The notes beneath the pieces are model-generated. The model made no database searches, was not told the origin of the DNA, and was given only the letters and a program-made list of their open reading frames with translations. From the NCBI GenBank assembly GCA_027623995.1, contig JAQBUF010000003.1, positions 21,951 through 85,950 on the forward strand: a DNA stretch of 64,000 nt, written 5' to 3'. The position numbers and the translations under genes were made by a program. Shown piece by piece: positions 20,073 to 30,173 of this stretch (the stretch's first letter is position 1; each line of letters begins with the position of its first letter). The stretch comes from Nitrospirota bacterium (GTDB lineage Bacteria; Nitrospirota; Nitrospiria; Nitrospirales; UBA8639).

Positions 20073-21419
20073 TTAACGCTCAATCCGTCCTTCCAATTCC
20101 CCAGCTAGGATGATGGCTTCAGCTATCTCTCTCATGGATTTCCTCATATTCATACTTTGCCGTTGAATTAATCGGAAGGCCTCACTCTCAGTCATTTTTC
20201 TCGATTGCATGAGATAGCCTTTGGCTCGTTCAACAACCTTTCGAACGGTCAAGGCTTCCTGCATTTCAAATGATTTCTCAACAAGCCGCGTATGCTCGAT
20301 GGCGACTGCCGCCTGATTGGCAATGGCCTGGATAATCTTAATCTCTTCAGCCTCAAAAACATGGACCGTTGAGGTATACACATTGATGACCCCAATGACC
20401 TTATTTTTATTCATCATGGGCACAGAGAGCAACGAACGCAATCCCTCTTTCTTGGCCAAATCACGATAAAAAAATTCGTTCTCTTTTGTCACATCTGAGA
20501 CATAAATCGGCTGCTGCTCCTTGACCACACGACCACTGATACTCTGCCCCAACTTCAGCGAAGGTTTTCTCCGGTATGCCGCACTGAGGCTTTGCGTGGC
20601 CGCAATGCGAAGTTCACCCGTTTGCTCATCCACTAACATGAGCGAACAAATTTTTGAATTCATCATTTCCGCGGTCATGGTCACAATTAAATCTAACACA
20701 TCATCGATGAGCCGATTGGAGGCCACGGTTTCCGACACTTGAGACAGGGTGTCCAATTGGAGCGCCTGACGCCGCATGTCTTCATACAACCGTGCGTTTT
20801 CAATGGCGCCACCCACTTGGTTGGCGATCGTCGACAGCAAAGCCAATTCGGCGTCTTGATACCGTTTGGTTCGCTTATGCTGAACATTAATGACACCCAC
20901 CACATTGCCTTTAGTCACAATGGGCAGTGACACAAAGGATTGATACCGATCTTCAGGCAAATTATGAAAAAACCGAAATCGTGGATCGTCACTGGCATTA
21001 CGTGGGATGACCACTCGAACCTTTTCTTGTGCCACCCATCCTGTGATGCCTTCCCCAAGCCCGAGAGATGTCCGCCCAATCAGTTTATGATGCGGATTCT
21101 TTGAGGCCCTCAACACCAGTTCATCTCGATTAGTCGACACCAGGTACAACAAACACGAATCGGCTTTGGTGACTTCCACGACGACTTCGACGATATGCTT
21201 GAGCACAGAGGCTAAGTCCAGCGTACTACTAATAGACTCGCTAATCCGATAGAGGACTTCGATCTCACGCGTGCGTTCTCGAAGGACGACTTTGACATCT
21301 TTGGCTGGTTTACGTGGTTTGGGTTTGGCCTTGACCACAGTCATAAAATCCTGATCCCCCTCACGAACACGATTGTTGTTGTAGCTCCATGACTCAATAT
21401 CACGTTCGATTCTTTCCAA
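20073..21419 (-). CDS. GAF-GAF-ANTAR domain protein (putative RNA-binding antiterminator)
   Basis: Two GAF-like repeats (DLASVLKHIVEVVVEVTKADSCLLYLV; SLLSVPMMNKNKVIGVINVY) and C-terminal ANTAR-like VRKVVERAKGYLMQSRKMTESEAFRLIQRQSMNMRKSMREIAEAIILAGEL. Confidence 0.85.
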   Translation of the reverse strand: MERIERDIESWSYNNNRVREGDQDFMTVVKAKPKPRKPAKDVKVVLRERTREIEVLYRISESISSTLDLASVLKHIVEVVVEVTKADSCLLYLVSTNRDELVLRASKNPHHKLIGRTSLGLGEGITGWVAQEKVRVVIPRNASDDPRFRFFHNLPEDRYQSFVSLPIVTKGNVVGVINVQHKRTKRYQDAELALLSTIANQVGGAIENARLYEDMRRQALQLDTLSQVSETVASNRLIDDVLDLIVTMTAEMMNSKICSLMLVDEQTGELRIAATQSLSAAYRRKPSLKLGQSISGRVVKEQQPIYVSDVTKENEFFYRDLAKKEGLRSLLSVPMMNKNKVIGVINVYTSTVHVFEAEEIKIIQAIANQAAVAIEHTRLVEKSFEMQEALTVRKVVERAKGYLMQSRKMTESEAFRLIQRQSMNMRKSMREIAEAIILAGELEGRIER

Positions 21420-22515
21420 GTTGATTGAACCAGGACTTCACAGCCTTCTGATCTAAAGGATCAACTGTCACTTTGCCAATGGCTTTCGGAAGCACACAAT
21501 ACACCAGTCCCTGCGCGACCTTTTTATCATGAAGCATTGCGGCCCATAAATCTCGAAACGTCACTGTCGGCAATTCCGTTGGAAGACCTGCTCGTTTCAC
21601 TAAATCACGTTGCCTTGTCACAACCTGCTTGGAACACAACCCGAGGGTCTGCGAAAGATCTGCTTCCCAGACCATTCCTATTCCGACGGCCTCTCCATGA
21701 ATATACTTCTTATATTTTCCTAACGATTCTAAGGCATGGCCGATGGTATGGCCATAATTCAAAATTCGTCGCAAGCCTGACTCTCGCTCGTCTTTGGCGA
21801 CCACCGAGGCTTTGATTTCGCAACATCGCTTCACCACATGGTGCAAGGCTGATTGTTCCATGCCCACGATATCGTCCATGCGGTTTTCAAGGAAGGTAAA
21901 AAAATTTCGATCGGCGATCATGCCATATTTAATGACTTCAGCGAGGCCGGCAATCCATTCGCGTGTGGGTAATGTTCCCAGGGTCTGAGTATCGAGCAAG
22001 ACCAATGATGGTTGATAAAACGCGCCAATCATATTTTTTCCCAAGGGATGATTGACCCCAGTTTTTCCACCGACGCTTGAGTCAACTTGCGCCACTAATG
22101 TCGTCGCCACTTGGACAAAGGGAATACCCCGAAGATAGACCGATGCCACAAACCCTGTTAAATCCCCAATCACGCCACCGCCCAAAGCCACGAGGACGGA
22201 CTGCCGTTCAAACCGTTGTTCCATCAACTGATCGAGAATATGAGCGACCCAACGAAGAGTCTTGGTGCGTTCCCCATCGGGAATAGAGATCATATGGCTT
22301 TGAAATCCCGCACGCTTTAAAGATTGTTCGACGGTTCGACCGTAGAGCCCTTCCAATACCGGATTGGTGATAATTCCAACTTTCCCCGAGAAACCAAGAT
22401 CCTTGAGGTATTGGCCTAATTGCGTGAGACCGCCAGGATGAATGGCTATGTCATAGCTTCGCTTCCCGAGTCCGACTCGAACGAGTCCAGTTTTTTTGGT
22501 CTTGATTTGAGGCAT
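21400..22515 (-). CDS. aroB: 3-dehydroquinate synthase
   Basis: LVALGGGVIGDLTGFVASVYLRGIPFVQVATTLVAQVDSSVGGKTGVNHPLGKNMIGAFYQP. Confidence 0.95.
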   Translation of the reverse strand: MPQIKTKKTGLVRVGLGKRSYDIAIHPGGLTQLGQYLKDLGFSGKVGIITNPVLEGLYGRTVEQSLKRAGFQSHMISIPDGERTKTLRWVAHILDQLMEQRFERQSVLVALGGGVIGDLTGFVASVYLRGIPFVQVATTLVAQVDSSVGGKTGVNHPLGKNMIGAFYQPSLVLLDTQTLGTLPTREWIAGLAEVIKYGMIADRNFFTFLENRMDDIVGMEQSALHHVVKRCCEIKASVVAKDERESGLRRILNYGHTIGHALESLGKYKKYIHGEAVGIGMVWEADLSQTLGLCSKQVVTRQRDLVKRAGLPTELPTVTFRDLWAAMLHDKKVAQGLVYCVLPKAIGKVTVDPLDQKAVKSWFNQLGKNRT

Positions 22516-22618
22516 TGAGTGGATACGCTTTCACTATTCCCTTACCAGGCTTTTGGCAAAAAACACCTGCCAGAGGCAATTAGAATAGCACAAAGTATTC
22601 AAACGAGCATTGACTCGC

Positions 22619-23779
22619 TTAAAATGATTTTACATAGGCTTGGTAGGCATCAAAATTTCTCTTCATCTCATCAAGAGTATCCCCACCAAATTTTTCCATC
22701 ATGGCATTCGCCATTTCATAGGCAATCACGGCTTCGCCAACGACACCAGCCGCCGGCACCGTGCAAATGTCGGAACGTTCGACCGTGGCTTCAAAGGGTT
22801 GCTTCGTCTGAATGTCGACACTGTTTTTTGGTCGGTACAATGTGGCAATCGGCTTCATAGCAACGCGAATGACAATGGGTTGACCATTGGTGATCCCCCC
22901 TTCTAACCCACCAGCATTATTCGTCTTTCGCATGAACCCGGTGCCAGATTCATCTGGATAGATATCGTCATGAACTTCGGAACCAAATCGGCGGGCCGAT
23001 TCAAACCCCATGCCGATTTCAACGCCCTTCATCGCTTGAATGCTCATGGCCGCCATAGCCAGACGAGCGCTCAACCGCCGGTCCCACTGGGTATAACTTC
23101 CCAACCCAATGGGAGGATTCGTCACCACGACTTCAAACACGCCACCAAGGCTATCGCCTTTATGTTTGGCTGAACGAATTTCTTCGATCATCTTTTCTCC
23201 AGCCTCTTGATCCCAACAACGCACTTGTGATTCTTCGGCCTTGGCATAGGCCTCTAATGGATCATCAGGCGATGGAGCCACCACCGAACCAATCTCCATG
23301 GTATAACTCACCACTTTCATGCCAAATTGGCCCAGTAGCGCTTTCCCTACCGCACCCACGGCCACACGAATAGCCGTCTCACGAGCGCTGGCTTTTTCAA
23401 GGACATTTCGAATATCACGATGGCCATATTTGATCGCACCAACAAGATCGGCATGGCCGGGACGGGGACGAGTCACCACTCGCTCTGTCGAGGGAGGACC
23501 GGGCTCGACCGCCATGATGTCTTTCCAATTTTCCCAATCTTTGTTACGGATGAGAAGGCCAAGAGGATTGCCCAAAGTCATCCCTTTACGCACCCCGCAG
23601 GTAAACTCGATTTGGTCTTTTTCAATCCTCATTCGTCCTCCACGACCATACCCACCTTGCCGCCGTGCCAGATCGTTATTGACCTCTTCTGCAGTAACGG
23701 GCAACCCCGCTGGAACACCTTCAAGCACTGCCATGAGACATTGCCCATGAGACTCACCTGCGTTTAAATAGCGCAACAT
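22619..23779 (-). CDS. aroC: Chorismate synthase
   Basis: MLRYLNAGESHGQCLMAVLEGVPAGLPV...RPGHADLVGAIKYGHRDIRNVLEKASARETA. Confidence 0.96.
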   Translation of the reverse strand: MLRYLNAGESHGQCLMAVLEGVPAGLPVTAEEVNNDLARRQGGYGRGGRMRIEKDQIEFTCGVRKGMTLGNPLGLLIRNKDWENWKDIMAVEPGPPSTERVVTRPRPGHADLVGAIKYGHRDIRNVLEKASARETAIRVAVGAVGKALLGQFGMKVVSYTMEIGSVVAPSPDDPLEAYAKAEESQVRCWDQEAGEKMIEEIRSAKHKGDSLGGVFEVVVTNPPIGLGSYTQWDRRLSARLAMAAMSIQAMKGVEIGMGFESARRFGSEVHDDIYPDESGTGFMRKTNNAGGLEGGITNGQPIVIRVAMKPIATLYRPKNSVDIQTKQPFEATVERSDICTVPAAGVVGEAVIAYEMANAMMEKFGGDTLDEMKRNFDAYQAYVKSF

Positions 23780-23927
23780 ATGTACACCTTATGTAAGAAA
23801 TACCAAACACTCAGACTCTTTGATCAAAGACTTATAAAACCATAATAACGTGATCGACAAAGAAATTACACAACAGCCATGTGTATTCGCGGATTCATTC
23901 CCCTTATTGCCAAAATCATTTCCACCA

Positions 23928-24361
23928 TCATTCCTGGGCCTTCAACTTTAAGGACAGGCGCAAGGTGAGTTGGTCTCCGGTGGCCTTGATCGCGTATTGC
24001 ACGCCCCTATCAAGTGAATAGTTGAGATCAAACACCAACCGTAATTTCTGGGGATGTTGACCAATTCGAATACGTTTCAATAACACATGATCAATGGGCA
24101 ACTCTTGAAATCGAATGGCCGGGATCACATTTGGAAGATCGAGACTTAGACGCTGCACACCCACAGGACTGAGTCGGTACGTCAGAGGGCCATCACCCTG
24201 AATAACAATGGTAATGTCATCGACTCCCCGCTGAACTGCGATTTTCTTAACAACACGTTTCAAAGGCCCTCATTGGGCTGACGGGTTCGCTCGAATACAC
24301 AGAGCGCTGTAAAAAGGATGGACGCAAATAATTCCAGAGATCCATGTCCCCTATAAGCCAT
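23928..24361 (-). pseudogene. AMIN-domain remnant, probable truncated and frameshifted pilQ 5' region
   Basis: ORF 23928-24263 encodes a single AMIN-like domain (IVIQGDGPLTYRLSPVGVQRLSLDLPNV); a leader-like ORF MAYRGHGSLELFASILFTALCVFERTRQPNEGL* (24260-24361) precedes it in another frame; no secretin domain follows. Confidence 0.55.
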
Positions 24362-24862
24362 TCAGGGAGAAAGAAATAACGTCGTTTCCAATATACGCGA
24401 GTCGACGTTGTCTTCCAAGGGCTGAGCGACGACGACTGAATCATTCGTGATGTCTGTGACGGATAGCGAAAGACCTTCAAGTAAACTCCCTGGCCCTACG
24501 ACAACACGTTCCCCATTAGGCAATTTCAAAATGGCCTGATATCCACGTTTGCCTGAAATAATGCCGAGGACACGTACCCCCTCTTCGGCATGAACCGACT
24601 CTGGCAAACCAGTAACGGTAGGCTCTTCAGGAGTATGAGAAATTGACGACGGGAGAAAAGGATCTCGACGATTTTCAACGTTATAGGTGTATGGTTGATC
24701 AACCTTTTTCACAGAAAACTTTTCGCCTTTTTCTGAAAGAAAAATAGCGTCAGTTCCGAATGCTGGAAATACGAAGTGGCTACTCAGACCACCCCCCATG
24801 GCAATCAACGCAAAGCCGGTTATCCACACACCTTTTGGCACCCATGAATGACTGGCGGACAT
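24362..24862 (-). CDS. pilP: Type IV pilus assembly protein PilP-like
   Basis: ENRRDPFLPS...GVRVLGIISGKRGYQAILKLPNGERVVVGPGSLL; position in pilMNOP order. Confidence 0.75.
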   Translation of the reverse strand: MSASHSWVPKGVWITGFALIAMGGGLSSHFVFPAFGTDAIFLSEKGEKFSVKKVDQPYTYNVENRRDPFLPSSISHTPEEPTVTGLPESVHAEEGVRVLGIISGKRGYQAILKLPNGERVVVGPGSLLEGLSLSVTDITNDSVVVAQPLEDNVDSRILETTLFLSP

Positions 24863-24870
24863 ATCGGCCC

Positions 24871-25506
24871 TTACCCTTTGCCTTCTAACGATGAAGGACT
24901 GGTGGACTCTTTGTGATGATTGGCAAGTGTTGGAGTTTTCGCTTCATACCCCACAAAGTCAATTGTGGTTCGCACGGTAGAATGTTTATCGTCTGAATCG
25001 ACACGATCCATCGTAAGGGCCAACACCCCCATCATCTTAGAGAGATATTGGGTGCGATCAAGAAATTGAGCCACATGATGATACCCACCCTCAATATGAA
25101 GTTGAAGGTGACGGACGACTCGAGGCTCCCCATCACCACTCTCCTGCTGATCCGGTTTCCATAATGTCAAAAGGATCCCAGCCTCATCTGCGATATGTGA
25201 CATATCCGAAAGGACCTGGCTCATGGGCACGTCTAACCCAAGCCTGGCTGTTTGCCTGGAGACCAGGGACTCCCATTGAGATAATTCCTCTTTCGTTTTC
25301 CCAATCTGTCCATCTGATCGAGCATAGAGATGTAACTTTTCCTCAAGATCATGAATTTCCATTTTCGCACCATCAACCTGAACCAAAAGAGGTTCAGCAA
25401 CCACCCAATAAAACCCTCCCCCGCAGAGCACCATAAACAGCCCAAAGAGAGAGGCCTTCTGGACCATGGGGGTGACATCAAACCACTCAAGAAGGCGAGA
25501 CAGCAT
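24871..25506 (-). CDS. pilO: Type IV pilus assembly protein PilO-like
   Basis: Single N-terminal TM, coiled coil, PilO-like C-terminal domain; synteny. Confidence 0.75.
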   Translation of the reverse strand: MLSRLLEWFDVTPMVQKASLFGLFMVLCGGGFYWVVAEPLLVQVDGAKMEIHDLEEKLHLYARSDGQIGKTKEELSQWESLVSRQTARLGLDVPMSQVLSDMSHIADEAGILLTLWKPDQQESGDGEPRVVRHLQLHIEGGYHHVAQFLDRTQYLSKMMGVLALTMDRVDSDDKHSTVRTTIDFVGYEAKTPTLANHHKESTSPSSLEGKG

Positions 25507-26059
25507 GTAACTCCGACATTAAAAGAAGATTCATGGTGAATGGATAGAGAGAGGATTCTCTGGTCTTCTTACCCGTTTCAAGAACTGCCACGGATTGAAA
25601 GAGTTCCTGACCCTTAAGGTTTCGAGAAAATTGCACGATTTGATTTCTTGTTTGGGCAAACCCCACAAGCGTGACCTGCTCGCGTTTCATTTCAAGTTTT
25701 GCCAACCAAATGTTCAAAGGATCCAGACTGCGACTTACCGCATCAAGTAGTTGAAGGGGTTGTCGCTGTTGAGCGGCCAAAGCTATCACCTGTTGACTCC
25801 TATTCACCAAGTCTGCAGTTTGCCGATTCATTATTTCAAATTGCTCATGTCGCCGTTTCAACTCGACAAGCTGTGCAGCTTTCAAATTCTTTTGGCTATG
25901 AAGTTGTGCAAGAGTCCGTTCAAAGTCTACCCAGACAAACCCACAAACGAGCACCAGCCCCAAGAACAGACACAACACCACGACCGCTTCGCTCTTACAC
26001 CGCTGACGCAGGCCTCGCTCTTTGTCTAGGGAACTGCGGAGTAGATTAATCTCAATCAT
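25487..26059 (-). CDS. pilN: Type IV pilus assembly protein PilN-like
   Basis: MIEINLLRSSLDKERGLRQR start typical of PilN; one TM; synteny. Confidence 0.8.
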   Translation of the reverse strand: MIEINLLRSSLDKERGLRQRCKSEAVVVLCLFLGLVLVCGFVWVDFERTLAQLHSQKNLKAAQLVELKRRHEQFEIMNRQTADLVNRSQQVIALAAQQRQPLQLLDAVSRSLDPLNIWLAKLEMKREQVTLVGFAQTRNQIVQFSRNLKGQELFQSVAVLETGKKTRESSLYPFTMNLLLMSELHAVSPS

Positions 26060-26067
26060 CTAGGACC

Positions 26068-27156
26068 TTATCCATGAAATGCTCGGAGGGCTAATCCCTC
26101 GGCTATATGGGTCAAGGGAGACAAAGGTTGAGATCCTATCTTTACTTCGTGTGACTTCACAGGCGAGGTCAGGCCTAAACGACAAACTGGAATCGAGAAA
26201 CTTTGGCGAAGCTCCTCCTGTAGTCCACAACGTTCGGCAAGAGGACCGGCCAGAAAAACTTTTTCAACTTCCAGGTCCGGCAACATTTCTTTTGCACCTT
26301 CGATAGTTCGCTTGAGTTCACTGAGGATTTCAAGCCACAACATTTTTTCAGATGGTGATGGGTCGTGATCAATGGTCGCTTGCTCGCCATTTCTCCACGC
26401 ACCTTGGGCAAGACTATTCAAAACTGTCCTTGCCTCATTGTGAATGGAGACAGAATAGAAATTCACATCACGAACAAGCAACGGCTCGCCTTGCACCATC
26501 ACCGCAACATTCATCATGGACTCCCGGAGATTGGCAATAAGGTAGGTTGAATGGTGTTGTACCACTTCATGCATTGAAGTCCAATTCAGAAACGCCAACG
26601 CCTCAACGTCACAAATCACTGGGTGCAATCCCACAGCTTCCAATACATCCCTTCGCTCATCCACCGCTTCGCGCTTAGCCGCGATTAAAAGAATATCCAA
26701 ATCTTCAATAGTCTCACCAAGGAGGCTTGAGGAACATGGTGAAAAATCAAGATACACCTCTTCAGGATCATAGGGGATATATTGCGAAGTTTCCCACATC
26801 ACATAATCGTCCAAATCATGTTGATGGCATCTTGGGACACTGATCCGCTTGACCATCACACTCGCCCCATTGACCCCCATCGCCACGGACGCACCTGAGA
26901 GATGATACTTTTCTACAAATAGGGTGAGGGCTGAAACCAGGGCTGCCTTATTGTGAATTCGCCCATCTTGCACCATGTTCGTGTCGAGTTTTTCACACCC
27001 CCATTGATTCACATATTGCCGACCCTGTTTTTCCCTGAGATCAACAAAGGTCATAGCTTGTGAATCCAGGTCAAAGCCAATTGTTAGGGTTGGTTGTGAC
27101 CATGGCCAGATTGTTCGTGGGTGTTGAAAAAAAGAGGCTAGCCAGGAGGTAGGCAT
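26068..27156 (-). CDS. pilM: Type IV pilus assembly protein PilM-like
   Basis: Actin-like ATPase fold signature: TIGFDLDSQAMTFVDL, AMGVNGASVMVKRISVPR, WETSQYIPYDPEEVYLDF. Confidence 0.85.
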   Translation of the reverse strand: MPTSWLASFFQHPRTIWPWSQPTLTIGFDLDSQAMTFVDLREKQGRQYVNQWGCEKLDTNMVQDGRIHNKAALVSALTLFVEKYHLSGASVAMGVNGASVMVKRISVPRCHQHDLDDYVMWETSQYIPYDPEEVYLDFSPCSSSLLGETIEDLDILLIAAKREAVDERRDVLEAVGLHPVICDVEALAFLNWTSMHEVVQHHSTYLIANLRESMMNVAVMVQGEPLLVRDVNFYSVSIHNEARTVLNSLAQGAWRNGEQATIDHDPSPSEKMLWLEILSELKRTIEGAKEMLPDLEVEKVFLAGPLAERCGLQEELRQSFSIPVCRLGLTSPVKSHEVKIGSQPLSPLTHIAEGLALRAFHG

Positions 27157-27410
27157 GAGAGAAGGACACCCTTAAAATCAGTGAAAACCTTATCATTTTC
27201 CATGAGAAACCACGGAATGCTCCACAAAATTTTTACCTTCCAACACTACACTGTTGGCCAATTTTCCGTCAAACCACGGGGCAAGTGACATTCGGATGTT
27301 TGCGAGGTTCAAAAATCGCCCGATACTAAACATCGATCATTTTTCCAAAGACACACAAAACTCAAACTTCACTCCATAAGAAAGAAGCATGAGTCAATAA
27401 TTCTCTGCAA

Positions 27411-27589
27411 GGGCCTGTTGAATAATGTACGCCAATAGCCAATCAAGGCTTCAGATGAGTCAAGCCTCATCAATGATGAGGGAATGTTCAAAAAAGTTCG
27501 ACCAACAAGGCCGCAGCCATGTTGTCGCGCGGAGCCTACCTATAGTACGTGAGCGAGAACGCCGCTGGCGGTTTTTTTCAACATGGCCC
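27411..27589. repeat. Candidate small intergenic element with imperfect terminal inverted repeats
   Basis: Left end GGGCCTGTTGAA (27411-27422), right end TTCAACATGGCCC (27577-27589), inverted copies with one indel; internal GC-rich hairpin CCGCtgGCGG followed by T7. Confidence 0.45.
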
Positions 27590-27671
27590 TGCAACGTAGA
27601 TTAGGGGATGAGGGAGGAAGAACGACTCAGGAACTTAACAAAAGAAGAAATACAGCGTTCGAAGTGACAAG

Positions 27672-28694
27672 TTACGAGCGATGCATGTCTCGATGGCGAA
27701 TTTGCACGTCATGACCTAAGGAGAGAAATACCTGCTGGAGTCTGAGAGCGACAGACACTGACCGATGACGACCACCAGTACATCCAATGGCAACAGTCAA
27801 ATAACTTCGTCGTTCCTGTTCAAATAGGGGAAAAAGAAAGACAAAAAGATTTTGCAAATGTGTCAGGAGCCCTTCGGCATTTTTATTTTCAAATACGTAA
27901 CGTTGCACGGCCTCATGTTCACCAGTGAGTTCCTTCAAGTCTGGAACAAAGTTTGGGTTTTGGAGAAAACGCACATCAAAGACTAGATCGGCATCATAGG
28001 GCACGCCAAATTTATACCCAAACGTCATCAAGGACACTCGCATGGATTGCTTATGGTCTACATCACTAAAGTGTCGTGCCATCCAATCGCGCAGTTCATG
28101 CACGGTCATATTCGAGGTATCCAGCACTTGATCAGCACCCGATCGCAATTCTTGCAATTGTTGTCGCTCTAATTGAATTCCCTCAATCACGGGCTGCTGC
28201 GGTAAAAGAGGATGAGGGCGACGGGATTCTGAAAATCGGCGGGTCAGTACGACATCACTGGCTTCTAGAAAAAGAAGCTCCACGGAATAGGTGCTCTGTT
28301 TCAAGCGTGAGAGATTGTCAAAGAAATCGGCGAAAAATCCGCGTTCTCGTATATCGATGCCCAAGGCAATGTTTCGAACATCTCCACTCCGCTGTCCACA
28401 CAACTCTGCAAATTTTGGGAACAATGCCGGCGGAAGATTGTCCACACAAAAAAACCCAAGATCCTCAAGGCATTTCAGCGCAAGGGTTTTTCCAGATCCT
28501 GAGGCACCACTGACAATCACGAGTTGAAGGCGCGCTTCTGGGTTTTTCAAGTCCACAATGTCACCACTCGCCATCGATGAGTCCATTCCGCAATCCGTAA
28601 GTTCATCCATCAAGTAAAGGGTGGGGGAATAGGACAGGTTCATTCCACCAAAGTCGTTATGAGGGCATCCGTTTCCGTTGACTTGCCGGCGCAA
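27672..28694 (-). CDS. rapZ: RNase adapter protein RapZ (true start probably downstream of 28694)
   Basis: VIVSGASGSGKTLALKCLEDLGFFCVDNLPPALFPKFAEL; IGCTGGRHRSVSVA. Confidence 0.93.
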   Translation of the reverse strand: MRRQVNGNGCPHNDFGGMNLSYSPTLYLMDELTDCGMDSSMASGDIVDLKNPEARLQLVIVSGASGSGKTLALKCLEDLGFFCVDNLPPALFPKFAELCGQRSGDVRNIALGIDIRERGFFADFFDNLSRLKQSTYSVELLFLEASDVVLTRRFSESRRPHPLLPQQPVIEGIQLERQQLQELRSGADQVLDTSNMTVHELRDWMARHFSDVDHKQSMRVSLMTFGYKFGVPYDADLVFDVRFLQNPNFVPDLKELTGEHEAVQRYVFENKNAEGLLTHLQNLFVFLFPLFEQERRSYLTVAIGCTGGRHRSVSVALRLQQVFLSLGHDVQIRHRDMHRS

Positions 28695-30150
28695 TATTCA
28701 GCTCGGCTCGATATTTCGCCACAGTACGCCGCGCGATGATAATTCCACGGTGCTTCAACCTCGCCACGATTTCTTGATCTTTTAAAGGCTTCTTCGCACT
28801 TTCAAGAGCCACCATTTCACGTATCAATTCCCGGACCGTGAGAGAGGATAAATCTTCGGCCCCAGGATCAGATCGTTGGATGCCAGCATTAAAGAAAAAC
28901 TTTAATTCCAACATCCCCTGAGGACAATACATGTATTTATTCGTCGTCACCCGACTGATCGTTGACTCATGCATCCCCACATCTTCCGCAACTTGCTTGA
29001 GAACCAAAGGCTTTAAATGCTGAATACCCTTATCAAGAAAGGGTTCTTGGAAATGAATAAGACTTCGCACAACTTTTAGAATGGTTTTATTCCGTTGATC
29101 TAGACTGCGAATGATCCACTGTGCCCCTCGAATCTTATCATCAAGATACACTTTTGTTGACTCTGGGGTATCTCCGCCTCCACTCATCATCTGTTTGTAA
29201 TAGGGGCTAATCTGTACTCGAGGCACCCCATCTTCGTTTAACAGTACCACCCATTCACCTTCATCTTTAAAGACAAACACATCGGGAATAATGATTTGAT
29301 TCGTATCAGAGAAATACGGGCGCCCAGGTTTAGGCTCTAAACCCTCAATAATATGAACGGCATCATACACTTCCTCAAGAGACACCCCGACTTCCTTCGC
29401 GATGAGAGGGTACCGCTTTTTTTGAAGATCAGTTAAATGATTCGCAATAATTGTTTTGAGTAATGAATCCGGCCCGGTACCATTGGCGGAATGGGCACGT
29501 CCTACCAATCCATAATGCAAATGCCGCAATTGAATATTGAGGCATTCCTGAAGATCACGCGCAGCCACCCCGGGAGGATCAAAGGTTTGAATAAGGTCCA
29601 GGGCATTTTCAACTTGATGAAGACTCGCATGGGTATCTTCCGCAATCTCCTCAAGAGAGGTTCGGATATAGCCATCTTCATCGATATTGCCAATTAAGAC
29701 TGTCCCAATGGCCTGCTCTTCTTCACTCACAGATGACAGGCGTAACTGCCATAACAAGTGTTCTTCAAGCGAGGCGGGTCTCGTCAGCGTCTGTTCAAAG
29801 GAAGGAAAATCTTCGTCGTTGATAGGAGAAGATTGGCTGGCACCTCCTGCTCGCCAATCACTTTCATAATAATTGTCCCATTCCTCAGAGGATAACGGTT
29901 CGGTAAATTCTGTCGTTTCCGTCTCACCACTGGCTTCCCCATCAGCTGCCGCCACCTCTTTGGCTTCGGCTACGCTTTCGACTTCTTCCTGGTCTGCCCC
30001 GACTTCTTCGAGTAAGGGATTTTCCATGAGGTGCTGAGACAACGTTTGCTGTAGTTCAAGTCTAGATAACTGAAGAAGTTTTATCGCTTGTTGAAGTTGG
30101 GGAGTCATCACCAACCTCTGGCTCAACTTCAAATCTAGTCGTAATTCCAT
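28657..30150 (-). CDS. rpoN: RNA polymerase sigma-54 factor
   Basis: MELRLDLKLSQRLVMTPQLQQAIKLLQLSRLEL; RpoN box ARRTVAKYR. Confidence 0.96.
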   Translation of the reverse strand: MELRLDLKLSQRLVMTPQLQQAIKLLQLSRLELQQTLSQHLMENPLLEEVGADQEEVESVAEAKEVAAADGEASGETETTEFTEPLSSEEWDNYYESDWRAGGASQSSPINDEDFPSFEQTLTRPASLEEHLLWQLRLSSVSEEEQAIGTVLIGNIDEDGYIRTSLEEIAEDTHASLHQVENALDLIQTFDPPGVAARDLQECLNIQLRHLHYGLVGRAHSANGTGPDSLLKTIIANHLTDLQKKRYPLIAKEVGVSLEEVYDAVHIIEGLEPKPGRPYFSDTNQIIIPDVFVFKDEGEWVVLLNEDGVPRVQISPYYKQMMSGGGDTPESTKVYLDDKIRGAQWIIRSLDQRNKTILKVVRSLIHFQEPFLDKGIQHLKPLVLKQVAEDVGMHESTISRVTTNKYMYCPQGMLELKFFFNAGIQRSDPGAEDLSSLTVRELIREMVALESAKKPLKDQEIVARLKHRGIIIARRTVAKYRAELNIAPASQRKRMPS

Positions 30151-30173
30151 ATCCTCACACCAACCTTTAATAC

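Noticed and set aside
24260-24275. prfB-like frameshift site (GAGGG ... CTT TGA) at the AMIN ORF start
   Set aside because: A +1 shift as in prfB leads to an immediate stop (ETCC*) and the SD spacing is wrong; the AMIN frame requires -1, so mutation or TTGA coupling is a simpler explanation.
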